Of a stretch of DNA of 64,000 nucleotides, positions 1-8,490 are shown in pieces. This DNA comes from Methylobacterium gnaphalii (lineage in GTDB: Bacteria > Pseudomonadota > Alphaproteobacteria > Rhizobiales > Beijerinckiaceae), in contig NZ_BJZV01000021.1 of assembly GCF_007992215.1 (NCBI RefSeq), positions 1 to 64,000 of the forward strand, in the 5' to 3' direction. A model generated the notes under the pieces. That model searched no databases. It was not told the DNA's origin and saw nothing but the letters and a program-made list of their open reading frames with translations. Numbering within the stretch: position 1 is the stretch's first letter; the number at the start of each line of letters is the position of its first letter. Made by a program: the position numbers and the translations under genes.

Positions 1-183
1 TGGGCGGTAGAGGCAGGCAGGCGGAGTAAGAGCGGCATTTGTGCTTCCTGAATCGCGGCGATTACTCTTTCCGATCCACGCAGTTTCAGCCGCCATCATT
101 GCAATAACCTAGCTCCGCAGGATGTAGCGTATCGCAGGGTGGCCGTAGCCGTCGCCACGAGGTGTTCTGGCATCCGCTAAGCG

Positions 184-1548
184 TCAGGAGGCGCAAAGCT
201 CCAGCTCCTGGCGCTCCGCAAGATCGAAGTGGCGCAAGTCTTCGATCAATCCCGCTGTGACCTTGCTGCCGACATGGTTGTGATAGAGCCAGATGCCGTC
301 TAGGCGTCTCTTATAGCTCGGCTCACCGCCGACCTCACTCCCGATGCGCATTCCGGACCCCAGTCCGAACGAGAACAGCCCGCGAATCACGCGTCCGTTC
401 TGCCTCATCGGGCGTCCGAAATCGTCGGTCGTGAGACCGTGCCGATCTTCCGCCAGCTGCAGGATCTCCCCCGTCTGGTCGCGTATGATCGGAAGAAGCG
501 GCCGATAGCCGAAGCACGTCACGATCGCCCCGACGTCGGGCATATCTTCGGCGAGGCTGGTCTCGCTGCAACCGGCGATGACATGCCTGGTCTCGATCTC
601 GACGGGGTACGCGTCGAGCCGGTTCGTTCCGAACACCGCTCGTGCGACCTCGGCCGTTCGAAAGCGCAGACCACCGAGCCTGTTCACCCGGCCGCTCAGC
701 GGACAGACGTCCTCCACGGCATCGACGACATCACCACGCGCCTCAGCTTCCATCAGGTCGCGGTAGTAGAATCGCGGAGGTGTACGATGGGCGATAATGA
801 TGCGTGAGAGTCCGAGACGATCAGCAACCCGGGCCAAACGTTCCACGACCGAGAAGGCGCTGTGCGAGCTGCCGGCCACGACGATCGTGCGCTTTTTACC
901 GATAAGCGGCGCAAATCGCGCGACAAGCCCTGCATCGGATTGCTGCAGAATCGAGTCGGACGCCATGATCGGCATGGTGTCCGGAAGATCGCACTGGAAC
1001 AACGATCCCAGGCTGCCGATGGTCTCTGCCTTCTGCACCCCACCGAGATTGAGAACAACCGAGGCGACACGCGCCGTCGTCGGACTGCCCGACGGCTTCC
1101 GCACCTCGATATCGAAGGTGCCGTCGTCACGTACGATCAATGTCTCGACGAGATGTTCGCGCTGCACCGCGATGCGGTGATGCTGCGAGAGGTCACAGAC
1201 AAGCATCTCGGCAGCATCCGAAAGACAGTCCGACACCAGATCGAGGTCTGGAGCCAGGCCTTTCATCGCCTCGAGCTGAGCGACAGTGGGGGATTGCTGC
1301 CGCAGCCGAGCCATCCCCTCGGGCAGGAGGTTGTCGCAAACGCATTCCAAGATGACATCCGCCAGCGTATTCGATGGAATCCTATATTCCGAAAGCTTGC
1401 CGCATCCGAGCAACCGGCTGCGTTCGACGACCATAATGCCATGATCAGCGACGTCAGCAATTTCCCCGTTTTTCACCAAGCTGAACAGAAGCCCAGAGCT
1501 TGCGGGGCCGAAACCGCAGAAGGCCAAGGAAAAATCCAGTCTCTGCAT
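184..1548 (-). CDS. FAD/NAD(P)-binding oxidoreductase of unknown substrate
   Basis: The protein has an N-terminal dinucleotide-binding loop, GFGPASSG near residue 11, and a second Rossmann-like loop, VVAGSSHSAFS, near residue 225. This two-nucleotide layout is typical of flavin monooxygenases and FAD-NAD(P)-binding proteins related to lysine/ornithine N-hydroxylases, with FAD bound first and NAD(P)H second. I chose the ATG at 1548, which places the glycine loop at the usual distance from the N-terminus; an in-frame TTG lies 12 codons upstream at 1584. It is transcribed away from the exopolysaccharide locus, so no link to that locus is implied. The substrate is not readable from the sequence. 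The oxidoreductase fold is fairly secure and the specific reaction is unknown. Confidence 0.7.
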   Translation of the reverse strand: MQRLDFSLAFCGFGPASSGLLFSLVKNGEIADVADHGIMVVERSRLLGCGKLSEYRIPSNTLADVILECVCDNLLPEGMARLRQQSPTVAQLEAMKGLAPDLDLVSDCLSDAAEMLVCDLSQHHRIAVQREHLVETLIVRDDGTFDIEVRKPSGSPTTARVASVVLNLGGVQKAETIGSLGSLFQCDLPDTMPIMASDSILQQSDAGLVARFAPLIGKKRTIVVAGSSHSAFSVVERLARVADRLGLSRIIIAHRTPPRFYYRDLMEAEARGDVVDAVEDVCPLSGRVNRLGGLRFRTAEVARAVFGTNRLDAYPVEIETRHVIAGCSETSLAEDMPDVGAIVTCFGYRPLLPIIRDQTGEILQLAEDRHGLTTDDFGRPMRQNGRVIRGLFSFGLGSGMRIGSEVGGEPSYKRRLDGIWLYHNHVGSKVTAGLIEDLRHFDLAERQELELCAS

Positions 1549-2168
1549 CGAGGACCACCATTCTTGGAGATGAGCCCGGCGCAAAATTGGGCTGAGCTGT
1601 TTGGAATACTTCTCGATAGATATTTTTACAACAATCGAGACGCTATATTAGAAACTGTACAAATCAATATATGATTATTCGGAACGATCCTATCTCATAC
1701 TACCATCAACAAATACCAACCGAGTGAACAGCCGGGAATTAGAGCAATACGTAATTCTTAACCTATTAATCCAATTTCGGTCAAAAGCAGTAGTATAACC
1801 AGTCAAGCAAATTAGATGTAATCAAGATTGGCGCCATTACTTTTGCGAGCGACTTTGTCGCATCCTATTGCGCCTTCTCCAACAAGTTGCTCGTTCGAAA
1901 TCTGTCTTGCGCCGTGGGACGCCGCGTCCGAGCTACCATGCATATCTCAATCTTGTTAGGATTAGTACGAGAGTAGATATTCCGGGATTTCCACTCTCCC
2001 AATGCACATATTGTCATCTGCATAAATGCGCGCAAGTCTCTATTTTGACAACAAATCTACGAAATATATAAAATAGTCGTTGTTACAAATTCGGCTAGCA
2101 CGACAGATATTTAAGGCCAGTCGCATCAAAAGCTCATCTAACCGAAACATCGAATCCGGAGAGACATT
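1549..2168. other. AT-rich divergent intergenic region
   Basis: About 620 bases separate two divergent genes and are clearly more AT-rich than the coding DNA on either side. A short open frame at 1868-2071 has no family resemblance and overlaps the best promoter candidate, so I do not call it. The region holds a promoter-like element at 2045-2072 reading into the UDP-xylose synthase gene. I see no RNA gene or repeat in it. Confidence 0.6.
2045..2072 (+). promoter_or_regulatory. Sigma-70-like promoter upstream of the UDP-xylose synthase gene
   Basis: A perfect TTGACA -35 hexamer at 2045-2050 is followed after 16 bases by TATAAA at 2067-2072. The start codon is about 95 bases downstream, leaving room for a leader. 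The spacing is one base short of ideal. Alphaproteobacterial promoters often match this consensus poorly, so an exact -35 in an AT-rich stretch facing a gene is a reasonable candidate, but no transcription data support it. Confidence 0.45.
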
Positions 2169-3146
2169 ATGAAAAAGCGCGTTCTAGTCACAGGGGGCGC
2201 CGGATTCATCGGGTCGCATCTGTGCACGAGGCTACTAAAGGAGAATAAAGAGGTTCTTTGCGTCGACAACTTCTTCACGGGCTCTCGCGATAACGTTGCG
2301 GAATTGCTCAAAAACCCATCCTTTGAATTGCTTCGTCACGACGTGACGTTTCCCCTCTACGTCGAGGTAGACGAGATCTACAATCTCGCTTGTCCGGCGT
2401 CGCCTATTCACTACCAGCGCGATCCCGTCCAAACGACGAAGACGAGCGTGATGGGCGCGATTAACATGCTCGGTCTCGCGAAACGTTTGAGAGCCCGTGT
2501 TCTCCAGACATCCACCAGCGAGGTCTACGGCGATCCGGACGTACACCCACAGCCAGAAGACTACCGCGGCCGCGTCAGCATTACTGGTCCCCGGGCCTGC
2601 TACGATGAAGGCAAACGCTGCGCGGAAACCCTGTTCTTCGATTACCAACGACAGCATCGGTTGCCGATCCGCGTCGCGCGGATCTTCAACACCTACGGTC
2701 CAAACATGCATCCGCAGGACGGCCGCGTGGTGTCCAATTTCATCATTCAGGCCCTGACCGGGCAACCGATCACCCTGTTCGGCGACGGCCTCCAGACGCG
2801 ATCGTTCTGTTACGTCGATGATCTCGTTGAGGGGCTCGTGCGACTGATGGCGATGGAATGTGAGACCGCTAGGCCGATCAATCTTGGCAACCCGACCGAA
2901 ATCACCGTCATGGAACTCGCACAACGCATCATTGCGCTCTGCGATTCCCGCTCCGTCCTGGAGTATCGCGCGCTTCCCCAGGACGATCCGATGCAGCGGC
3001 GCCCCGACATCACGCAGGCTCGCGAGCTTCTGCACTGGAAGCCCAGGATCGGCCTGGACGACGGGCTGCGGCGGACGATCAGCTACTTCGACGCCTTGTT
3101 GGCACGCAATCAATCGGCCGTGCACCCGTTGCAGAAGGTCGGCTAA
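2169..3146 (+). CDS. uxs: UDP-glucuronate decarboxylase (UDP-xylose synthase), SDR family
   Basis: It converts UDP-glucuronate to UDP-xylose with NAD, giving a pentose donor for polysaccharide. The NAD loop [12 protein letters not shown] starts at residue 7. The family signature STSEVYGDP is present, followed by [11 protein letters not shown], which carries the catalytic Tyr145 and Lys149. The long conserved blocks match UDP-xylose synthases much better than generic epimerases. The 325-aa length fits the soluble bacterial form. GGAGAG lies a few bases before the ATG. The next gene starts directly after its TAA, so the two are co-transcribed. Its substrate would come from the UDP-glucose dehydrogenase encoded at 20.3 kb. 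The gene symbol is by family, not by organism. Confidence 0.88.
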   Translation: MKKRVLVTGGAGFIGSHLCTRLLKENKEVLCVDNFFTGSRDNVAELLKNPSFELLRHDVTFPLYVEVDEIYNLACPASPIHYQRDPVQTTKTSVMGAINMLGLAKRLRARVLQTSTSEVYGDPDVHPQPEDYRGRVSITGPRACYDEGKRCAETLFFDYQRQHRLPIRVARIFNTYGPNMHPQDGRVVSNFIIQALTGQPITLFGDGLQTRSFCYVDDLVEGLVRLMAMECETARPINLGNPTEITVMELAQRIIALCDSRSVLEYRALPQDDPMQRRPDITQARELLHWKPRIGLDDGLRRTISYFDALLARNQSAVHPLQKVG

Positions 3147-3929
3147 GTGAGCACGTCGGCTTTCCCTCCCCGAGTTGACATCCTTGGCGTCGGCGTCAGC
3201 GCGATTGACCTGAAGGATGCCGTCGCAACCATCGATCGCTGGATTCGTCAGCGTCAGAAGCATTTCGTCTGCATCACTGGCGTTCACGGCGTCATGGAAT
3301 GCCGGCGCGACAGCGATCTACGCGGCATCCACCATGCCGCTGGAATGGTTACTCCCGACGGCATGCCTCTGGTCTGGATGGCACGTCGCCTCGGCTTCGA
3401 CCGTGTCAGTCGGGTTTACGGGCCCGATCTGATGAGGGAAGTCAGCCGGCTGTCGCCCGAGCGCGGCTATCGTCACTTCTACTTCGGTGGTGGGCCCGGG
3501 TTGGCCCAGACTCTCGAAGCGAGCCTCCGTGAAACCTACCCCGGCATCGATGTTGTTGGGACGTTGAGCCCCCCTTTCCGTCCCGTGACCGAAGAGGAAG
3601 ACAACGCCATCGTCGAGGCGATTAATGCGGCCAAGCCCGACATCGTCTGGGTGGGCCTCAGCACTCCGAAACAGGAGCGCTGGATGAGCGCGCACCGCGA
3701 CCGTATCGAGGCTCCCGTCATGATCGGTGTCGGCGCAGCGTTCGACTTCCTTGCTGGCACCAAGCGCCAAGCTCCTCGCTGGATGCAGCGAAACGGCCTG
3801 GAATGGGCCTTCCGGCTTGCTTCGGAGCCACGGCGCCTGGGACGTCGATATGCGACGATCGTCCCGCGTTTTCTCATCCTAGCCGGGGCGCAACTGGCGC
3901 TTACTCGAGGTAGAGCGGTCCGCACGTAG
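3147..3929 (+). CDS. WecG/TagA/CpsF family glycosyltransferase
   Basis: This 260-aa protein belongs to the family that transfers N-acetylmannosaminuronic acid, N-acetylmannosamine or a related sugar onto an undecaprenyl-linked acceptor. Family hallmarks are LGVGVSAIDL near the N-terminus, TPDGMPLVWMARRLG around residue 70, GLSTPKQE near residue 170 and GVGAAFDFLAG followed by a Trp-rich stretch near residue 195. The start is a GTG touching the TAA of the preceding gene with no gap, which suggests translational coupling. It probably adds an early sugar to the repeat unit after the priming transferase. The donor sugar cannot be read from the sequence. Confidence 0.85.
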   Translation: MSTSAFPPRVDILGVGVSAIDLKDAVATIDRWIRQRQKHFVCITGVHGVMECRRDSDLRGIHHAAGMVTPDGMPLVWMARRLGFDRVSRVYGPDLMREVSRLSPERGYRHFYFGGGPGLAQTLEASLRETYPGIDVVGTLSPPFRPVTEEEDNAIVEAINAAKPDIVWVGLSTPKQERWMSAHRDRIEAPVMIGVGAAFDFLAGTKRQAPRWMQRNGLEWAFRLASEPRRLGRRYATIVPRFLILAGAQLALTRGRAVRT

Positions 3930-4380
3930 GGTTCTTTCCGGCCCAGGAACCACCCAACATCGCGTTCGGATGTGACGTGGAAAGCGCCCGCATGGCGCTG
4001 CGCCATCGAACAGCGCTACGCTACCCATCCGAGGTGCTGTAGGCGCGACGGCGCCCGGCTAGCTCGTTCGGGCCTTCGACACTCCATATGCAGGCCTTAA
4101 GCTCTGCTGCGTCGAAACGACATCCACCAATACGAATTTGGCCGCGCAGGCGACACGGTCGCACTGCGCATTTTGTACTGAGTCCGCGCAGAGGACCGAC
4201 CTAAACCGGCACCCCCCTACATTATCTACCGAACACAATACATGTTGGCCACGTTATTGGCGCAACGAGCAATTTCGGACGATCTCTGCGGAGAGGAGGG
4301 CGTAATACGCGTTAGCAATAGTAATTTCTCGCTCCCCAAAACACAGTCTGACCGATTTTTCGGACCCGGGGAGATATACA
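3930..4380 (+). other. Intergenic leader before the GDP-mannose epimerase gene
   Basis: About 450 bases without a convincing gene. The last 150 bases are AT-rich and end in a strong ribosome-binding site, GGGGAGA, 6 bases before the next ATG. Its length and composition suggest that a separate promoter drives the next gene, but I cannot point to convincing -35 and -10 hexamers. Confidence 0.5.
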
Positions 4381-5382
4381 ATGGCAGATCGGCGCGCTCT
4401 TGTTACGGGAGCTGGTGGTTTCATCGGGCACCATCTGGTCAGATTTTTGAAAGACAAAGGTTATTGGGTCCGCGGCGTCGATATCAAAGAGCCCGAATAC
4501 GAGGCTTCGTCCGCCGATGAATTCTACGTTTTGGATCTTCGCGTGCCGGAGTCCTGCGACGTAGCCGTGAAGGACATTCAGGACATCTACCACCTCGCTG
4601 CTGATATGGGCGGCATCGGATACATTACATCGTCACATGCGGGCATCACCCTCAACAACACGAAGATCAATGTTCATATGATCGATGCGGCGCGAAAATT
4701 CGGAGCCGAACGGTTTCTGTTTTCGTCGTCAGCCTGCATCTATCCCCAATACCTGCAACGGGATGCCGATGTGACCCCGCTGAAGGAAGACGATGCTTTC
4801 CCGGCGGATCCCGAGGAGGGGTACGGCCTCGAGAAGCTCTACATGGAGAAACTCTGCCAGTACTTCACCGAGGATTATGGATTCGAGACACGGGTAGTCC
4901 GTTTCCACAACGTCTACGGCCCACTCGGGACCTACGACGGCGGCAGGGAGAAGGCGCCGGCCGCGATCTGCCGCAAGGTTGCCTTGAGCCAGGACGGCGG
5001 CGAGATCGAGATCTGGGGTGACGGCCTGCAGACGCGGTCCTTCATGCACGTCGACGACTGTGTCGAGGGCATCTACCGGATCATGCAGTCCGGCTACCAC
5101 CTGCCGCTGAATCTTGGAACGGACGAGTTGATCTCCGTCGACGGCCTGGTGGACCTCGTCAGCGCCATCGCCGGTAAGCGCCTGATCAAGCGTCACGATC
5201 CTTCGCGTCCCCAAGGCGTGCGCGGTCGCAACAGCAACAACAGCCGACTCCGGGAAGTCCTCGGTTGGGAACCGCGGATCATGCTCGCGGAAGGCCTCGT
5301 ACCGACCTACCACTGGATCGCAAAGGAACTCGAAGCCCCAGCCAAGGCCCCGCTGGCGGCCCCAGCCGTCGCTGCGGAGTAG
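4381..5382 (+). CDS. GDP-mannose 3,5-epimerase
   Basis: It interconverts GDP-D-mannose and GDP-L-galactose/L-gulose. Identification is strong because the residues known to be catalytic in the plant enzyme are all here: Cys119 in SSACIYP, Tyr148 and Lys152 in YGLEK, and Lys191 in GGREKAPAA. Other signatures are AADMGGIGYI near residue 73, [10 protein letters not shown] near residue 212 and GVRGRNSNN near residue 280. The 333-aa length is normal apart from an Ala/Pro-rich tail of about 15 residues. In bacteria this enzyme is less common than GDP-mannose 4,6-dehydratase and implies an L-galactose or L-gulose type residue in the polymer. A GDP-mannose supply gene is not in this window. Confidence 0.88.
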   Translation: MADRRALVTGAGGFIGHHLVRFLKDKGYWVRGVDIKEPEYEASSADEFYVLDLRVPESCDVAVKDIQDIYHLAADMGGIGYITSSHAGITLNNTKINVHMIDAARKFGAERFLFSSSACIYPQYLQRDADVTPLKEDDAFPADPEEGYGLEKLYMEKLCQYFTEDYGFETRVVRFHNVYGPLGTYDGGREKAPAAICRKVALSQDGGEIEIWGDGLQTRSFMHVDDCVEGIYRIMQSGYHLPLNLGTDELISVDGLVDLVSAIAGKRLIKRHDPSRPQGVRGRNSNNSRLREVLGWEPRIMLAEGLVPTYHWIAKELEAPAKAPLAAPAVAAE

Positions 5383-5556
5383 CAGTGCCGCGCTCTCTCG
5401 GATCAGCATCGGCGGCTGCGCCCGCGCCGCCGGTGCCAAACCGACACGGTTCCATGGCCGCTGTTGTGTCTGTGCGCCGCGGCAGCCCGTCCGACAGGCG
5501 TCGATCTCGGACGTCTCGCGCTGGAAGACCTCGCTCTCATTCGGAGATGCCGTGAG

Positions 5557-7029
5557 ATGAACACGACTGTTGCAGGGCCGGAGGTCGACGCATCAGCCGT
5601 CCACGCCCTCATCACACCAGAGCGGCAATCTTTCGATACGACGGTAACGGCGGGATTTGTCCGACGCACCAAAGTCATCGCTGCACTCGTCGCGACCGAC
5701 ACCGCGGCGGCAGCGGTGGCGGTCGTGGTTGGATCGGCGTTGACCGGTGGTGGGCTATTTGGCGGCTTTGACGTTGTCGCGTTGCCGATCATCGCATGCC
5801 TGAGCTTCGCTGCAGCCGGCCTCTACGGCGGCTACGGCCCAAGCCCTGCCGAGCGCCTGCGACTCCGGACTTACTGCGTGCTGGCCGTGACGGCCGGCTG
5901 CCTCGTGTTCGCAGCCGGGCTCGGCGCGACGCCCATGACGGTTGCGGGCATCGCGTTGATCGGGTTCCTTCTCCTGGTCGTCGGGTTCTACGCGGAGGTT
6001 GCGGCCAGAGGCTTCCTGATCCGAAGGGATCTCTGGGGTGCCAGGACGGCGATCGTGGGCACAGATGCCTGCGCCTTGGCTCTTGCCGACGCCCTCCTGG
6101 CCCAACCCGAACTCGGCCTCCACCCAGCCGGCTTCGTCCTCGGTTCCGATGAGACTTTCGAAGCTCACTTACAGGCCAAGCTACCAGTTCTCGGATCGGT
6201 GGAAGACGCGGCTCGTCACGCCGATATCGAGGTCGCGATCGTCTGTTCCTGCACCGATCTCGTGCTGAACGATCTCGCACGACCCGGCCCGCTGCCGTTT
6301 CCCCGGGTCGTTGTGGCCCAGCAGGCACCGGATTTCCAAAGCCTCTGGACGCAGACACGGACCCTGGGCAGCGTGCTCGGGCTCGAATTGCGGCGCGACC
6401 TCTATCGCCGTCACAATCTGCGCATCAAGCGGTGCGTCGACACGTTGCTGACTTGGCCCGCCGTCTTGCTGGCGACGCCGCTGGTTGCGGCCCTCGCCCT
6501 CGCGATCAAGATCGTCGATCCCGGGCCCGCCTTCTACGTACAGCAACGGGTTGGGCGAAACGGCAAGCCGATCCAGGTTCTCAAGCTCAGGAGTATGTAC
6601 ATCGACGCCGAGCAGCGTCTGCAGGATCATCTCGACGCTGACCCGCAAGCCAGGAGTGAGTGGCGGCGCTTCTTCAAGCTCTCGCGCGATCCGCGGATCT
6701 TACCGAGCATCGGCCACTTCATTCGCCGTACAAGCCTCGACGAGCTCCCGCAGCTCTGGAACGTCGTCCGCGGCGAGTTGAGCCTCGTCGGGCCAAGACC
6801 CTTCCCATCCTACCATACCGCTGGCTTCGACAAACCTTTTCAGGCGCTGCGGCAGACCGTTCCGCCAGGGCTGACAGGTCTTTGGCAGGTTTCCTCGCGC
6901 AGTGATGGCGACCTCGCCGTCCAGAAGAGCCAGGACACCTTCTACATACGCAATTGGTCGATCTGGCTCGATTTCTACATCCTGCTCGCAACGATCCCGG
7001 CCGTCATCAGCGGCTCGGGTGCGCGATAG
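5557..7029 (+). CDS. Polyprenyl-phosphate sugar-1-phosphate transferase (WbaP/ExoY type priming enzyme)
   Basis: It starts the repeat unit by moving a sugar-1-phosphate from a UDP-sugar to undecaprenyl phosphate at the inner membrane. The N-terminal third has several hydrophobic segments and a CoA-binding-like middle domain. The last 200 residues are the bacterial sugar transferase domain, with DPGPAFYVQQRVGRNG, then KLRSM where many relatives have FRTM, then RRTSLDELPQLWNV and LVGPRPF. I chose the ATG at 5557 because the upstream TTG at 5464 adds 31 low-complexity residues, and GGAG lies about 11 bases before the ATG. This enzyme is required for a Wzx/Wzy pathway, so it anchors the cluster assignment. 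The sugar moved (galactose or glucose) is not known. Confidence 0.88.
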   Translation: MNTTVAGPEVDASAVHALITPERQSFDTTVTAGFVRRTKVIAALVATDTAAAAVAVVVGSALTGGGLFGGFDVVALPIIACLSFAAAGLYGGYGPSPAERLRLRTYCVLAVTAGCLVFAAGLGATPMTVAGIALIGFLLLVVGFYAEVAARGFLIRRDLWGARTAIVGTDACALALADALLAQPELGLHPAGFVLGSDETFEAHLQAKLPVLGSVEDAARHADIEVAIVCSCTDLVLNDLARPGPLPFPRVVVAQQAPDFQSLWTQTRTLGSVLGLELRRDLYRRHNLRIKRCVDTLLTWPAVLLATPLVAALALAIKIVDPGPAFYVQQRVGRNGKPIQVLKLRSMYIDAEQRLQDHLDADPQARSEWRRFFKLSRDPRILPSIGHFIRRTSLDELPQLWNVVRGELSLVGPRPFPSYHTAGFDKPFQALRQTVPPGLTGLWQVSSRSDGDLAVQKSQDTFYIRNWSIWLDFYILLATIPAVISGSGAR

Positions 7030-7140
7030 AGCGTCTTGAATTCGGGAGCGGAATGGAGCGGGCCCGGCATCGGCATTCCGGTGCCCTGCGGCTTGTCTCC
7101 ACTTGCACGTCGATGGCCTCTTCCGGCCGAGGGGAACGGA

Positions 7141-8430
7141 ATGAAAATCCTGATGAGCGCCTTCTCGTGCGGTCCCGGCCAGGGCTCCGAAGCGGGCATC
7201 GGCTGGAACTGGGCTCTTGAGACGGCGCGCCTCGGCCACGACGTCACGGTGGTCACCAGCACGGAATTCGGCCCGCTCATTCAGGCTGAGATCTCCTCAG
7301 GCCGGCTGCCACCCAATCTCACCTTCCAAATCTTCATGCCAGGCTGGCTGACGACGTTTCGCGACCGCGGTCTGCGTGGTCGCTTCAAGTCGATGACCTG
7401 GTTCTTCACGAACCTGTTGTGGCAACTCGCGCTACCGTCCCACGTCAGGAAGATCTACCCGAAGCTCGATTTCGATCTCGTGCATCATGTGACCTTCGGG
7501 ACCATTCGGCATCCAACCTGTCTCGGTCGGCTCGGATTGCCGTTGATCCTCGGGCCGCTCGGCGGCGGTGAATCCGGGCCGGTTCATCTCAGACGCGGCC
7601 TTGCCCCGTTCGACCGGCTAGCGGAAGCGATGAGATTGCTCCACACGTGGGCGACGCGTTTCGATCCGATCTCCCAGCGCGCCTTCGCGGATGCCTCTGT
7701 CATCATCGTCCGCACGGACGAGACCAGAGCGGTCCTGCCCGCTCATCTCTGGCCGAAGGTCGTCTGTAATCTGGGCATCGGCATTGAGCCGCAAGCCGGA
7801 GCGAGGCTCGTGCCTCGCCGCGACGGTGATCCGCTCCACGTGATCTTCGCGGGACGACTTCTTGCCTGGAAGGGTCTGCATCTCGGCCTGGAAGCCTTAG
7901 CCGGCGCGCGGCGGGCCGGCGCCGACATTCGCCTGACCGTCGTGGGAGACGGCCCGCAGATGCAGCGGCTTCAGGATCAAGCCAACCGGTTGGATTTGGG
8001 CTCGGCTGTCGCGTGGCACGGCGAGATTCCTCGCAGCGAGTTGCTTGCGGTCTATGAGAGGCAGCATGCTGTGCTGATCCCGAGCCTGCACGACTCGGGA
8101 GGCATGGCCGTGTTGGAGGGTCTCTCCCGAGGGCTCCCCGTGATCTGTCTGGCACTCGGGGGACCGGCGGTCATGATCGATGACACCTGCGGCCGGGCCG
8201 TCTCTGCGGATGGCTCGCAGGCAGAGGTCGTCGCGCGGCTCCAGCGCGCCCTCCTCGAACTCGCAGATTCCGAGAATCTGCGTTTGGGCCTGAGCAGAGG
8301 CGCCCTCACCCGCGCCGGCGAACTGTCCTGGTCGAAGTTCGTGACGCTCGCATACGACGACATCGCGGCCCGGCTCGGACTGACTACCCCGCCCGCTCCG
8401 CATGCTGAGCGCGCGCGTCATGTTGCCTAA
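7141..8430 (+). CDS. Family 4 (GT-B) glycosyltransferase
   Basis: A 429-aa retaining GT-B glycosyltransferase. The N-terminal acceptor domain opens with ILMSAFSCGPGQGSEAG, seen in a subset of GT4 enzymes. The donor domain contains FAGRLLAWKG near residue 240 and VVGDGPQ near residue 270. The EX7E region reads HDSGGMAVLEGLSRG, so the first glutamate of the motif is replaced by a His-Asp pair while the second is kept. The ATG at 7141 has AGGGGAACGGA just upstream and is preferred over a start 35 codons earlier. It follows the priming transferase by 111 bases on the same strand and likely extends the lipid-linked repeat unit. Confidence 0.82.
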   Translation: MKILMSAFSCGPGQGSEAGIGWNWALETARLGHDVTVVTSTEFGPLIQAEISSGRLPPNLTFQIFMPGWLTTFRDRGLRGRFKSMTWFFTNLLWQLALPSHVRKIYPKLDFDLVHHVTFGTIRHPTCLGRLGLPLILGPLGGGESGPVHLRRGLAPFDRLAEAMRLLHTWATRFDPISQRAFADASVIIVRTDETRAVLPAHLWPKVVCNLGIGIEPQAGARLVPRRDGDPLHVIFAGRLLAWKGLHLGLEALAGARRAGADIRLTVVGDGPQMQRLQDQANRLDLGSAVAWHGEIPRSELLAVYERQHAVLIPSLHDSGGMAVLEGLSRGLPVICLALGGPAVMIDDTCGRAVSADGSQAEVVARLQRALLELADSENLRLGLSRGALTRAGELSWSKFVTLAYDDIAARLGLTTPPAPHAERARHVA

Positions 8431-8490
8431 CATGATCGCAAGAGTGAACGCGGATCTCGCGGGGGCAAGCGTCCTCGTCGCCCGCTGAGG

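Noticed and set aside
1868-2071. 67-codon frame upstream of the UDP-xylose synthase gene
   Set aside because: No ribosome site or family resemblance, and it overlaps the best promoter candidate.
2235-3287. 350-codon open frame on the minus strand
   Set aside because: It lies opposite the UDP-xylose synthase gene and has no recognisable domain.
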